Shown here piece after piece: positions 39,001 through 48,903 of a stretch of DNA of 64,000 nucleotides (position 1 is its first letter; every line of letters begins with the position of its first letter). Position numbers and translations under genes: made by a program. The stretch spans positions 820,001-884,000 of the forward strand of contig BROG01000132.1 of NCBI GenBank assembly GCA_030159075.1, in the 5' to 3' direction. The notes under the pieces are model-generated. The model made no database searches, was not told the origin of the DNA, and worked only from the letters and a program-made list of their open reading frames with translations. Source of the DNA: Atrina japonica (taxonomy: Eukaryota > Mollusca > Bivalvia > Pterioida > Pinnidae).

Positions 39001-42000
39001 CTGTGCTATTTTGTGTGTTTGTGAAAAATGGGCACTTACTAAATTGCTGCTGAATCTGGTATTTCTTCTTTCAAGATTTTCTTGCGGTATACTTTGCCAC
39101 ATTCTTGATCTATTCTGAAAATTATGAAGCTTTTTATGCCTGTGACATTACTCTAAAAATGATACATTTTTTTCCCGAGTCGACAGGGAAAAAAGATGGT
39201 TTATAGGAAATACTTTGTCTAGATAATTCCAATTGTTTCTGCAATCATACTGATTCTTTAAGTCCATTAAAGGTGATCTTAAGTGACATCAACCCCTGAA
39301 AAGCAATTGACTTTTCTGTAAATCAATAACTTTGACCCATCAAAATGTTTCTTTAGGGATGAAAGGGTACATAACATGTCATCATGAAATGTTTTTACAG
39401 TAGAACCTGTCTTGAGAGACAACTCTTATAAAAGACCACCTGTCTTCTAAGCCCAGATTTTGAAAACAATGCATTTGAGAGACCACCTGTTTGAAAAGAG
39501 ACCACAATTTAGTGGCAGATGGGGTGGTCTCTTGTTCCATTGTTTTGTATTAAGACAAAGAAGTTATGTTCAACTCATTACAAAAAAAAAAAAAAGTTTA
39601 CAAAAAATAAAAATAAAATTTTGTCCTTATAAATGACATTTTTTGAAAGATTATTTCATATTCAGGAAAAACAATTTTTTTTTACTTTTCAGATAAATTA
39701 TTTTGTTCGTTTTTAATAATCAGCAAAATATAATGATCTATGCATGATACAAGTCACAAAAATCTGATAGAGCTAGTTAGTTATGTACACAAGTAGTCTG
39801 TAGCTGTTACGTGTGATTGCACTGAATATTAGATTAAAACATTCTATAAGATTTATTGTTGTCCAGTGATAGACTGATCCTTCTCTTTGTCAGTACTGGA
39901 AAATTCTATCTGGAACTGCTGATATTGAACACTGTGTATCCCTATGTACATTGTTATGTTATTTGTGATGGATGGACAAGTCCCATCCCAGGCATTAGCT
40001 TAGGTTGGAATGTTGATCCATCCCACCCGCAGCTGACATTGATATCTATCTGGAACTCAAAGTGGAGGTAGATTCTATTAATCTTAGGGTCCCAATTTAA
40101 ATGGCTGCCTGATTACGTACCAGTATACAAATTCCATTGGTTAGTTCAAGTAATTGTTTCTGTACAAAGAACATTTGGATTTTCTGCTTGTTTGCTGTTT
40201 TTTTTTTTCATTTTGTTTTGATGTGGGTATTGATGTCAATGTTATGAAATGATGAATATTTGTGGAAACAAATTTTAAATGCATTGAATAATATTTTTTC
40301 AGTTAACTCCTCAACACCTGAAAAACAATGGAATCTTCTGTAAATCATTGACTTAGACCAGTTCAAATGTGTCTTTAGGTGTGAATGAGTCAGTGGAAAT
40401 GTTTTAAAATAGAAATTTCTATTTGTCAGCACCTTCACTATTGATATAATGATAATAATTCATTGTGGCATGTAACAATCACAGGCCATACATTAAAAAA
40501 TTAAAGAAGTCACAGAAAATAAACTATTTTTTTTTTTTGCAACAAATAACAAGAAAGTTTTTCAAATTAAATTAATGTCTCTTGGTGGTACTGATATTGG
40601 CATAAGGGGTTCCTTTCTGTGAAAGGAAACTGGAATTCCCACCCATGTTTCCAAGCTGACAATCACCATACCATTTTGTATATTTCCCTGTCTAATTGGA
40701 GATCGAACTTTGATCCCATTGGAGAGAAGCAGTTTTGCTATCCACTGTGCTACTGGGATACCCCAGACCATATGTAATTGTTACATGTAACATAATGCCT
40801 GGTAGTTGACACAGAGCCTAGAAAAGGCTTAACATACATGAAGAAAATTGTATACCAATGTAAAAAATAAAAATTACAGAAAAAATATGGTGTAATGTAG
40901 CTAATTCTTTTTACAGTGGTTAATATGACACATTGTGGTTCTTGTTATTTCAAAACTTGAACATTTACACCTTTTTCACCTTACAAAATGTTGTATGGTA
41001 TATTTATGTTGGTAATATCCATCTAAATGTATAATTTCATCACAAAATTTAATCATAAAGCATTAAATGATATTGAAAATCCTTAATTGATTTGTTGATT
41101 CCTTTAATAGTTCCAGATCCCTTAGGACCATTCACTCCAGAGGCAGACCAAGCCCTTATTGATGCAGAAGAGGCCCGTGCTCGCTCCGCATATCTCAGAC
41201 GGGAGTTGAAAGAAGCCATTGACAGAACAGAAAAGCTACAAAGAGCTGCCCATAAATCTGTCAATGATGGCATGACACAGAAAGTTGCTGAAACTATTAC
41301 ATTGAAGGTAAGTAAGAATTTCTGTCCCAAAACAATATTACTTTGAACAATTTAACTTAGCTGGCTAAAATTAAGCTCTTTGGGTCATTCTACACTTGTA
41401 TGCATGACATTTATAAAAATGAAATTTGGCATAAGAACATGACATTTCAGCTGAGAGTAAGTTAACTCTTCAACCCCTGAAAAAAATGGACTCTTCTGTA
41501 AATCAGTAACTTAGACTAGTCCAAATGTGTTTAAGGGGTGAATGAGTTCAACAAAATCAAATATGATGATGATGATAGTAAATTTACTTTAACTTGTTTT
41601 CATATAGCAACATCTTGGCGTGGGATTGGGTGAAAATCGCCATGGTATTCATAGAGCTCAGAGATGGTACGACGCCACAGAGAAAGCCAGAGGGTACACA
41701 CTGGTAGGTATCATATATGTTACCATACATATTCCTAAGATTTAGTGGTGTGAAGATTTAGTGATGCCTAGATTTAGTGGTACCCATATTTGATTGTGCG
41801 TATATTTAATGGTTACATGATTTAGTGGTGCCTTTATTCAGTGGGTACATGATTTAGTGGTGCATATGTTTTAGCAGTTTGTGCATTTATAAATGCTATT
41901 AATTTATGTAAAATACAATAATCTGATAGGAAAGAAAATTTGCTTTCCAATTTTTGCAAGTGCTCAACATCATTGTGGTCATTCAAATATTTTATTTTTA

Positions 42001-43529
42001 TTACAGTTAGGGTATTAATTTCTATATCATTTTTTTTTAATTATTTTCACATTTCTATCAGTAATTTGTATAGAATTAGCCCTAGATTCTACGTGTTATA
42101 TAACAGGTGTACATTTCACTTTTATGTTCATTTCATTTACCTTGTTTTACAGGGTCCAGTCAACAGTGCTGACCTGTCCACTCGTGAGAGGTTAGACAGA
42201 CCAATGGTCAAGGTGTTCCACAGACATCCTGGAACTCAGCTGCCAGAGGCTCAAGAAATTATTAGGGTAAGTTAGCATTACACTGTACCTGTAGTAATTA
42301 CAAATTCAAGCTATATATCTTCTGTGATAACAAAATGTAAGCTATTTCTACCATTATACAGTCAAACTTGTCTATAAAGGCCACTGAAAGGAACAGACAA
42401 AGTAGCTCTTATAGACAGGTGACCTTTATAGAGAGTTTTTTCATCATGAAAAGTTACCAAAGTTTATGTTTGATTGGTCTTTATTGGCAAGTGTCCTTTA
42501 TACAGGGCTGGACCATTCCATTTTGGTCTAGTGTTGATTAGGTTAATTATTTGTGTACTAAGATATACAGGCTATTATAGGCTGGTGACCTGTGAACATA
42601 ATGTTGACCATTAGAGGCACTGTTCCTTTTCTTGATTAAAGGAGATTCAGGCTATAAATTCATCTTAAACATGAGAAATATAGCCCCATGGAAAATGATT
42701 TGCATTTATACTGGTATATTGAATGCCTTTAATCTCAAAATTTGGGTATTTAAAATGTATGTTAATTACCAACCAAAAACGGTTGCCCCCCCCCCCCCCC
42801 TTAATAAACAAAACCTTGTAAACTGGATAACAAGTTTTTTGAAACATAGTCATGTTTTAGTAAATTGATCAGAATAACAGTTTCTAAAAAATGTATACAC
42901 AGCGAATATTCTGTATACCTTGAAATTTTTGCTGCCGTTAAATTTTCACCATTTTTGTCACGAGAGGAGAAGGCAAATTTAAGATGAAGGCAAAATTTTC
43001 AAACCAAATAATTGAAGCATGGATATTAATGACATCAATATTACTATAGTGATATAGGGCAAATTTATCATGGTCTAAATATGTTATGTGTTGTAAATGG
43101 GGGAAATAATAGGGGGTGAAAATTTCCAGTACCAACATAGAATCTGCATAACCAAAAGAAACTTGGGTATTAGAAATTAAATTTGACTTTTTCAAGATTT
43201 AATCTAGGAGCATTAATAAGTTTAAGCAAGTCTGAAACATTGTGTCTTTTAATACACTGCATCTTTTAAAAATTGTCTCTTGTAAAACATTGCATCTTTT
43301 AAAACATAGCATCTTGTAAAACATTGCTTCTTTTTGTTCACAGAGTGGTGACGGATTGTTACAGTCATTGACAGCAACTAGTCGCAACATCGGAATGTTG
43401 AAGCTTTCCCAACTAAGACTCAGGAACGATATCAAAGGAAAGAGTGCTGCATCCTCAATTGACGGAAGCATCATCCGAAATCGTCGTAGGAAGTCGGATC
43501 ACCGATGGACACTAGGGGAAGCGTTTTAG
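23208..43529 (+). CDS. TEKTL1: Tektin-like 1 (CCDC105-like) axonemal coiled-coil protein, seven exons
   Basis: Exons 23208-23582, 34303-34407, 37792-37972, 41111-41307, 41608-41703, 42153-42266 and 43344-43529 join without a frame break into 417 residues, close to the usual tektin length. The start has an in-frame TGA 18 nt upstream. Order of features: a short polar N-terminus; a helix around 65-115 ([29 protein letters not shown]) like tektin helix 1; a second helix ([20 protein letters not shown]) and [19 protein letters not shown]; then TPEADQAL and [14 protein letters not shown] helices; [21 protein letters not shown] at the place of the tektin RPNVELCRD loop; and a last helix with [16 protein letters not shown], matching the tektin C-terminal DI-K--SL-ID pattern. 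Tektins and TEKTL1 are filament proteins inside ciliary doublet microtubules. Tektin superfamily membership is strong; the TEKTL1 assignment rests on recalled similarity of the RP(M/L)V-GTQLPEA stretch. Confidence 0.72.
24147..24286. mobile_element. MITE, TACAGTRAAACCTG clan
   Basis: TACAGTAAAATCTGTTTTAG at the left and GGTCATTATATATAAGTTTC at the right, interior matching 10136-10309. Intronic. Confidence 0.65.
26874..27066. mobile_element. MITE, gagagacc clan
   Basis: GCTGTCTTGAGAGACCACCT at the left; on the right GTGGTCTTACAAGACATG then TTTCACTGTA, an inverted counterpart. Internal ATGTGGTCTCTCATGAGAGA is itself palindromic. Confidence 0.6.
27229..27421. mobile_element. Palindromic MITE, long form
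   Basis: TCAGTAACCCCTGTGGTCAC at the left and GGCTGTAGGGGTAGACAAGT at the right, diverged from 7146-7353 and lying in intron 1. Confidence 0.5.
27656..27737. repeat. (ATT)n microsatellite
   Basis: About 26 ATT units with one interruption. It translates as poly-leucine in one frame, which is not a gene. Confidence 0.97.
27838..28245. repeat. Degenerate GATATT tandem array
   Basis: Roughly 18 units of about 22 bp built on TTGGTCTGATATTGAGCCC. Longer blocks recur, for example TCAGTCTGATATTTAACTC at two places, and TGAATTTGAAACCTTGGGCT at two places about 122 bp apart, so there is a second-order repeat. Confidence 0.85.
29574..29795. mobile_element. Palindromic MITE, long form
   Basis: AGCTCATCAACCCCTGTTGT at the left and GGGGGTTAATGAGTTAAG at the right, with the shared interior ATAGCATGGTCTACTGTCAT. 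Intronic. Confidence 0.7.
30549..30706. mobile_element. MITE, gagagacc clan
   Basis: ACAGTTGAACATGTCTTAAG at the left and ACAAGACAGCTGATTTTACT then GTA at the right, inverted. ATGTGGTCTCTTAAGACAGG sits in the middle. Confidence 0.65.
31153..31245. mobile_element. Small palindromic element, AACYCTTTCRACCCCT type
   Basis: AACTCTTTCAACCCCTCAAA at the left and GGTGGTAAAAGGGTTAAA at the right. Related pieces lie at about 48978-49062 and 56078-56135 (CATAATAGACTTGTCTAAAA, GGGCGAAAGGGTTAG). Confidence 0.55.
31556..31834 (+). mobile_element. Full-length tRNA-derived SINE, family A
   Basis: 279 bp starting GAGCCGGCCTGGCTCAGTCG. The A box is TGGCTCAGTCGGTAG and the B-box region GAGTTTGAGTCT. The body includes CTGTCTGTCAGATGAGACAG and GCTCAATGGCCTTAA, and the 3' end GGGACGTTAAACAACAATAA. 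RNA polymerase III transcription and LINE-assisted mobility are inferred from the class. It is not a tRNA gene: no closed cloverleaf. Other copies: 9871-10041, 37143-37393 and 59886-60160. Confidence 0.9.
33008..33055. repeat. (TA)n microsatellite
   Basis: Nearly pure TA run in intron 1. Confidence 0.95.
33867..34228. mobile_element. hAT-type MITE with 8-bp target duplication
   Basis: The element spans 33875-34220. The ends TAGGGCTGTCATTGAT and ATCAATGACAGCCCTA are exact inverted repeats, and the flanks 33867-33874 and 34221-34228 are identical CAAAAATC. An 8-bp duplication with AGGGCTGTC-type ends is diagnostic of hAT elements. There is no transposase. It sits 82 bp before exon 2. Confidence 0.92.
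34303..34407 (+). CDS. TEKTL1: Tektin-like gene exon 2
   Basis: 35 codons, phase 0 in and out, between TTTTACAG and GTAATTATC. It encodes the coiled-coil segment [20 protein letters not shown]. Confidence 0.9.
34559..34826. mobile_element. TTAA-flanked MITE, copy 1
   Basis: TTAA-AGGGACTTAGCTGTGTTT at the left and AAACACAGTTAATGCCCCT-TTAA at the right. The interior CAAGCAATTTTCACAAAATA is shared with 62864-63222. TTAA target duplications are typical of piggyBac-like elements; the superfamily is inference. Confidence 0.75.
34866..36096. repeat. 42-bp minisatellite, about 29 copies
   Basis: The unit combines TTCAGGTTTTGCTAACCTAC and CTGTACCTTTGATATGATAT plus AA. Units vary at a few sites only: GCTAACC or GCTGACC, GATATG or GATAAG, ATAA or GTAA. 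Forty-two is a multiple of three, so a short open frame appears at its start; it is not a gene. Confidence 0.97.
36255..36438. mobile_element. MITE, TACAGTCAAACTTG type
   Basis: TACAGTCAAACTTGCCTTTA at the left and ATGCTAGTTTAACTGTA at the right, TA on both sides, interior GGTCTTTATTCTTTATAGAC. Confidence 0.75.
37143..37393 (-). mobile_element. SINE family A, reversed
   Basis: Reads TTGTTTAACGTCCCACACAA, CTCATATGGAGATGTCACCA and GGCCATTGAGCAGTGAGGG on the plus strand, the complement of 31556-31834. The head is diverged (GTGTAGCCACGACAGCTCT). Confidence 0.9.
37501..37591. mobile_element. Palindromic MITE, short form
   Basis: TTAACTCATAAAACCCTGAA and TTTAGGGGTGAATGAATTAA are inverted ends; the core ATGGACTCTTCTG is as in 41460-41550. 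Confidence 0.75.
37792..37972 (+). CDS. TEKTL1: Tektin-like gene exon 3
   Basis: 181 bp between TATTATAG and GTAAAATT, phase 0 in and phase 1 out. It encodes the [19 protein letters not shown] helix and a Ser/Gly-rich loop ([15 protein letters not shown]) that is not typical of classical tektins. Confidence 0.9.
38419..38463 (+). CDS. Candidate 45-nt cassette exon
   Basis: Flanked by TGTTGGATACAG on the left and GTAAGTAG on the right. It would join exon 3 (phase 1) and exon 4 (phase 1) without frameshift or stop and add 15 residues beginning VVSPVM and ending SQLHY between the loop of exon 3 and VPDPLGPF. It is hydrophobic and atypical of the coiled coil, so an alternative or cryptic exon is more likely than a constitutive one. 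Confidence 0.3.
39397..39535. mobile_element. MITE, gagagacc clan
   Basis: ACAGTAGAACCTGTCTTGAG at the left, then AAAGACCACCTGTCTTCT and GAGACCACCTGTTTGAAAAG. The right end is diverged. Confidence 0.6.
40302..40392. mobile_element. Palindromic MITE, short form
   Basis: AGTTAACTCCTCAACACCTG and TCTTTAGGTGTGAATGAGTC are inverted ends. A more diverged copy lies at 39283-39371. Confidence 0.7.
41111..41307 (+). CDS. TEKTL1: Tektin-like gene exon 4
   Basis: 197 bp between CTTTAATAG and GTAAGTAAG, phase 1 in and 0 out. It encodes [16 protein letters not shown], the [14 protein letters not shown] helix, and THR/LYS-rich KVAETITLK. Confidence 0.92.
41460..41550. mobile_element. Palindromic MITE, short form
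   Basis: AGTTAACTCTTCAACCCCTG and TTTAAGGGGTGAATGAGTTC are inverted ends, inserted in the 300-bp intron 4. Confidence 0.75.
41608..41703 (+). CDS. TEKTL1: Tektin-like gene exon 5
   Basis: 32 codons between TTCATATAG and GTAGGTATC, phase 0 both sides. It encodes [20 protein letters not shown] and the following [12 protein letters not shown]. Confidence 0.9.
42153..42266 (+). CDS. TEKTL1: Tektin-like gene exon 6
   Basis: 38 codons between TTTTACAG and GTAAGTTAG. It carries the signature [20 protein letters not shown], the counterpart of the tektin RPNVELCRD loop. Confidence 0.93.
43344..43529 (+). CDS. TEKTL1: Tektin-like gene exon 7, terminal
   Basis: 61 codons and the TAG stop after TTGTTCACAG. 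It encodes the last helix ([20 protein letters not shown]), SAASSIDGS, and a basic tail [17 protein letters not shown]. Confidence 0.92.
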   Translation, partial: SGDGLLQSLTATSRNIGMLKLSQLRLRNDIKGKSAASSIDGSIIRNRRRKSDHRWTLGEAF

Positions 43530-44430
43530 TCAAAGACAGTCAAACTCTTGTATTCATGTCTCTTATAATCGGTGCCCATTGTAGGATCTTGTGCAAGATT
43601 AAAAAATTTCTTTTGAATAAAAAATCTGTTTCTATGGCTTAATGTTACTATGTGGAACTAAAATTTGTGGTGAAACAGGAAAATCAGAATCATCATCCTT
43701 CAGAAATAACGATGTTGTTATATAAAAACAAGAGTGATTAATATACAACTATCATATTTTGAATATACGCCATGTTTAAAGAACTTTTCATGCATATTTC
43801 TTGCACCATGGATGTCAGTTCACCGATTTATAATTTTCCCGAATGATATAATATCGACTGCTTGTTTTCTGAATTGCATTATTGTAAATGTCGTTGTCTG
43901 TTTTTATCTAACTGTATTTATAGTTAGTTCAGATAAGATACTTTTTATCAGTATTCTTTGGTAACGGTTGCCATAGAAAGTATTTTTGACACACTTTTTA
44001 AGTCATTGCTGATTTTTATAATATTTTTTTTTTTTTTCAAAGCAAGTGATATTTGCATTGAAACGTATTTATTCAAAGATCCATCCAGGATATGTTGTCC
44101 TAGTTGTATATATTGTATCTTTATCTATACAGTATTCTAGATTATCTCCCCTGGGAATTGAGTTTTTATTAAATGTTAAACAGAAACACTGGAATGAATG
44201 TGTTTTATAATTTCGTTATTGCATGCAATCTACACCCTTAATACTTAATCTTTCACTGTTTGAAGTTTTGCTTTATGTGTTGTTATTATGTTGATGACAT
44301 TTGGGAAATATGGGTAGAAAATCATTATTCTCTGAAATGTACACATTATCATATTTTGTCTTTGAAACTGACATCATTAAACTATATTAAGTGTTTACAT
44401 TCAGTGTCATTAAAAAATGAATAAAGATTA
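43530..44430 (+). other. Tektin-like 3' UTR and candidate poly(A) signals
   Basis: AATAAA occurs at about 43616 (87 bp after the stop) and at about 44419. The distal one lies in GAATAAAGATTATAGAAC. Which is used cannot be told from sequence. Confidence 0.45.
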
Positions 44431-46140
44431 TAGAACTTGACAAAAATCATGTGGAATTGATTTGTTTTTCTTTAAGTAGGAGAATGTTTAGATCATAAAC
44501 TGGAAATGTTTATAGCTAGTAGTAATAATAAACAAAAACTGAATAATCAGTGTTTATGATAAAAAGAATACACATGTTGTTTTACCAGCTGTTATTTTTG
44601 TAGCTATAGTGTGTTTGTTTGTCAACAATTTGTATGTATATAGACATGAAAACTTGCCAGAATTGTGAAATATGCTATTAAACTGCTGATAATTTAAATG
44701 TGAATATTTACAAAAATATGTGATAAGCACTTGTTTTTAACAAGTTGTAAATTTCTATCCGTCCATTTTTCCAGTATTTATAGTTACTCTTTTAAAATGT
44801 ATATAAAAGGCAACCCCTACAATGCATTGCATTATGGGAGTTTTTGTAAATAGGTCTATATATAGACTTACATTTATTTTAGATCTGATGATTTTTGTGT
44901 CTTTTAAAAATCAAATAAATTTCTCCATTCCAGTTTGAGAAAGTGGAGTCTAAATATAGAAACAATATGCAAGTATTGATCAAATCAAAAACATAACTTA
45001 CTATTTTTTATAATTATTCTGTATCCAGTTTTACTGGTCCTACAGTTTTTTCTTGGGATTCTATTTTACTTACTTCAATTTCAATGTTAAACTGGATACT
45101 TGTGTATTATATAAGATTTTTTCCAGTAATTTTTATTTCGGGTAATTATTATGTTGAGTAATTATCATTGTCAGTATTTCTTTGCTTCTCTATAAGATCA
45201 CATCTAACCTTTTTATTTACACAATTACGCGGTTTTTAGAGTAGACTGAACTTTCAGTTGTATATATAACAATACCTTTTTAATATATTAAAAATATGAC
45301 TCACAGTATTAAAACTTGAACTCACAAGAAAAGGTATTGACTAAAACATTATACATTGTACCTGCTTTGAATTTCATCTAAAACAAATACTGTTGGAGAA
45401 AATGAAAAGAAGTACAGGGCATTATAGAAGTCTTGTAATTTTGTGAATATGCTGTAAAGGAAAACTTTTTTGCTAACTATTCTAACAAAAATCTTAGCAG
45501 GGATTTAATTACAGATTGGAGATCTATTAACACAAAGGTATGTTTATTTACAGCAATAACCGTTACCATGGTAATGTTGTATGTACACACAGTTCTGTAT
45601 TTTATATTGACACTGCACAGTATTACAATTGTATATAAAACCATAGGCTTGCTCAACATGGTGGTAATGTACATGTTAGTATTAGAAGGTCTGTGGCCGT
45701 AGATATACTAAAGTTGTTTAGTTTTTTTTATACATATAGATACATATATATATATATGTAAATTTATATATATACACCAAGTTTCATGTTGATCATTTAA
45801 GCTTGTTGATTCTTAAATATTGTGTACATTGATTTAGCTGTGATAACTCTTACAATAGCATTTTTTAAGTTTTTCCCATATAAATTGTTTGTTGTTTTGT
45901 GTTCTTCATGTGGTGTAAAAGGCATTAAACAATTTTTTTTTGTTTGGATACTGTTCCTGAGAACTTTATCTTATGAAATATGATTAGATAAAGGAAAATC
46001 AAATTTCTTCCTGCAGGGATTTACCAGTTGAAATCAAATTGTGATATAATTACAGAAAATCTATTTTCTTTTAGAAAAAATATCAAAATATTTCACGTTT
46101 CTTATTTTTTTATAACAAAATCAATTGCAGAGAAAAAGGG

Positions 46141-46266
46141 AGTATAATGAAGTATCCCTTAAATTTGAGTGTTTTGCAATTCAGTATAATGAACTATCCC
46201 TTAAACTTGAGTGTTATGCAAGTCAGTATAATGAAGTATCCATTAAATTTGAGTGTCATATATCTG
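46141..46266. repeat. 42-bp tandem repeat, 3 copies
   Basis: Unit starts at 46141, 46183 and 46225: AGTATAATGAAGTATCCCTT then AAATTTGAGTG. It gives an open frame because of its period. Confidence 0.9.
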
Positions 46267-47028
46267 AATCAGTTATAATACTTCAGCATATCAAAAGAAA
46301 AAGTGCCAAGAAACATCTTCAAAAAATCAAAATGTGCACAAAAGGCAACAAAATATTAACTGTCCTGAATTGCAGGTGTTTTTATTAGGTTTACTGGTAA
46401 ATTAAATCTGAAATTTGGTTTTTTTGTTCATGCGTCATAAGCTCAACCTAGCTTCAATTTCAAACTGAAGAAGTCTTTCACTTTGAACAAAGTTGTCGGT
46501 CACCACACTCCTAGTGCACACTATTTGTTACTTATACATGAGAGTGCTGAATAAAAAATATCAATTCAAAATCTTTCACATTTTTTGTTGTATTTTGAAA
46601 TGTCTGTTGTACTGTTTATCTGGAAATTTTCGTCCCTGATTATTTTCGCCCTTTTATGACAAAAAACAAATTCAGCCCATATTAAGTTTGCCCTATATCA
46701 CCATAGGCTGACTGACGGCATTTATGTCTATTCTTCATTTATTTAGCTTGAAAATTTTGCTTTCATTTAAAATTTGTCCAAGGGCAAAAAATTGAATTGA
46801 AGCAAAAATTTTGAGATATACATGTAGTAATACAGTATCTTAATCCTAATTTTTTTGTTTTGTGACAGTGTTGAAGCAGTCACATACATATGTAGCAAGT
46901 TATCCAGCAATTCTGGGTTTGAAGGTTTGTCCAGCTGGAACTATGGTATATATTCTGTCAAAAATTTTCAATAAGATTGAGCTATATGTGAAATAGCTTA
47001 TGTGATCATCAACTGAAAGTGAAAAGTG

Positions 47029-47182
47029 AAGTATAATGACCTCCTTGGGGGGACACAAGAAAATTGGTCTTTATAGGGAGGTGGTCTTTATATAGAGGTT
47101 GATTTGTACACAAATGGTACTATAGGGGAGAGAAAAAAATGGTCTTTATAAACAGGTGGTTGCTAAAGCAGATTTTACTGTA
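47029..47182. mobile_element. MITE, TACAGTRAAACCTG clan, reversed
   Basis: AGTATAATGACCTCCTTGGG at the left and CTAAAGCAGATTTTACTGTA at the right, inverted relative to 5121-5298. Confidence 0.65.
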
Positions 47183-47454
47183 ATTGTTTTTTTTTTTTTT
47201 ACCTTTCCACGATAACTGAATCTACTGATTTCTTCTGAACACAAAAACTTCCAGACAACATCAAGAAGTTTGGTACCCATTAACTGTATCCAATAAGAGA
47301 AAAATCATACAAAGGATCAAAGGATACGATTTGTCTCTTCAATGGGTATGATTTGTCTTGGGTATGCAATGTTTTGGGCACGAAACTCCTTGATGACATC
47401 TGGAACTGTTTGTGCACAGATGAAAATAAGACGGCAGCTGTTGTGAAAAGGTCT

Positions 47455-47655
47455 ATTGGTTTTTTTATACCACAGTCAACAATTTTTCATTTATATGTTG
47501 GTTGCCTTGGGAAAGTTTGCCAGTTTTCTTGCGGAAGGGCGGTGGTCTTTACCCAGGTAATCAGTGTTTCTCCTCCACCAATAAAAACTGGACGCCATCA
47601 TATGACTGAAAGGTTGTTGAGTATGGCGTAAAACAAAATATCAAATCAAATCAAT
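47455..47655 (+). mobile_element. SINE family B, 3' part
   Basis: GGGAAAGTTTGCCAGTTTTC, CTCCTCCACCAATAAAAACT and GGTTGTTGAGTATGGCGTAA, ending AAAACAAAATATCAAATC. It is the same body as 7603-7824. Confidence 0.7.
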
Positions 47656-47695
47656 ATGTTGGTTGCCAGATTTAAGTAGTGGAGGAGAGATTCTG

Positions 47696-48245
47696 GTTTG
47701 TGTCTCAAACCATGCATGATAATCTCATTTAACTTCATACATGTCAAGACCACATCCAGACAGAGTGCAGTTTGCAAAAACCATAACTCTTGCTTCGTTT
47801 TCACAGTTATTCCCTTTTGTAAAAAAAAAATTATTTTTCCCTTGTACAGAACAGAACTCTCACACCCTGCATGATAATTTCATCAAACTTTATACACATA
47901 AAGACCACATCAAAGTGAAGTTTAGTGTGCAAGAACTGTAACTCTTGCTTCCGTTTTCAGTTATTCCCTTTTGTAAGAATTATTACTTTTCCATTGTCAA
48001 GAACATAACTCTCAAACCATGAATGAAAATTTCACCAAACCTCATACACGTCAAGACCACATAAAGGCAGTGTGCATGAAAAGTAAATCTTGCTTCCGTT
48101 TTCCAGTTATTCTCCTTTGTAAAAAGAATTAAGGTTTTCCTTGTCCGTAGCAAAACTTTCAAACCATGCATGATAATTTCATCAAACTTCATATATGTCA
48201 AGACAACATTGAGGCAGAGTGCAGTGTTTGACAAAAACTATGTCC
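47696..48245. repeat. About 150-bp tandem repeat, 3.5 copies
   Basis: The anchor CATGCATGATAATTTCATCA recurs at about 47716, 47871, 48023 and 48170, giving periods of 155, 152 and 147 bp. Each unit contains TCAAGACCACAT and CTTGCTTCCGTTTTCAGTTA. Units are clearly diverged, so the array is old. Confidence 0.9.
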
Positions 48246-48370
48246 CTTCCCCAAAAGTTGAGCCTAGATTTTAACGCCCCAGTTGATAAATATCATTCAA
48301 TGTTAGCCATATTTGAGATGATCCATTATCTCACTAATCATGCTAATGTACAACATCATACCAAGTTTGG

Positions 48371-48553
48371 TTAACTAATCAACCCCTGTCACCAAGTCCA
48401 CTGTCAGAATTCAGGAGTGTGTGATTTAGAACCCAAATTTTACAATAAATGACATGCACAATTAACTTGTTTATTGCAGATTTATGACAGTAGACCATAT
48501 TCTTTTTGATTTGGGTGAGTCTAAATGTGATCATTGGGGTTGATGAGTTAGAT
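48371..48553. mobile_element. Palindromic MITE, long form
   Basis: TAACTAATCAACCCCTGTCA at the left and TCATTGGGGTTGATGAGTTA at the right. The interior has TTATGACAGTAGACCATATT. Confidence 0.75.
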
Positions 48554-48813
48554 GTGAGGGGAAAAACTATAGATGGAACAAAAACAATATCATTGAATAT
48601 TGCAATCCCCAAAATCTTTTTTTTTCTGTTGAGGAAGGCATAAACAGGTGAAAAACTGACTTACAAGAAAGACAACTCTGTATTCATCAAGATAAATGAT
48701 ATTTTATTTCAATGTTTTGAAATTAAATATATATAGTTACTTTGTACAGAATGTGATGAAGATCTACTTACATCAAGTGACCAAAGAGCAACAGAAGATT
48801 ACATCAAGTGTTG

Positions 48814-48903
48814 ATTAACTTATTCACCCCTAAAGACACATTTGTACTGGTCTATGTCAATAATTTATAGAAGAGTCCATTGTTTTCAGGGGTTGATGAG
48901 CTA
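48814..48903. mobile_element. Palindromic MITE, short form
   Basis: TTAACTTATTCACCCCTAAA and TTCAGGGGTTGATGAGCTAA are inverted ends. Confidence 0.75.

Larger units (their letters stand above)
37973..41110 (+). other. Tektin-like intron 3
   Basis: Contains the 45-nt candidate cassette exon (38419-38463), a gagagacc-clan element (39397-39535), two short palindromic MITEs (39283-39371, 40302-40392) and a tRNA-headed SINE-like piece read on the minus strand (about 40590-40765). The open frame at 39856-40071 has no recognisable domain. Confidence 0.7.
41308..43343 (+). other. Tektin-like introns 4-6 (with exons 5 and 6)
   Basis: Intron 4 (41308-41607) holds a palindromic MITE at 41460-41550. Intron 5 (41704-42152) is unique AT-rich DNA with a GATTTAGTGGTG-type degenerate repeat at 41742-41870. 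Intron 6 (42267-43343) holds a TACAGTCAAAC-type relic (from 42357), a poly-C run (about 42786-42800) and AACATTGCATCTTTTAAA-type short repeats just before the acceptor. Confidence 0.8.
44431..47694. other. Convergent intergenic region, first part
   Basis: No gene is supported. It holds a 42-bp triple repeat, a reversed TACAGTAAAACCTG MITE and a SINE B copy. A repeat around 46620-46800 shares TTTTCGCC/AAGTTTGCCCTATATCACC-like blocks with inverted sequence at 42915-43150. Confidence 0.55.
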
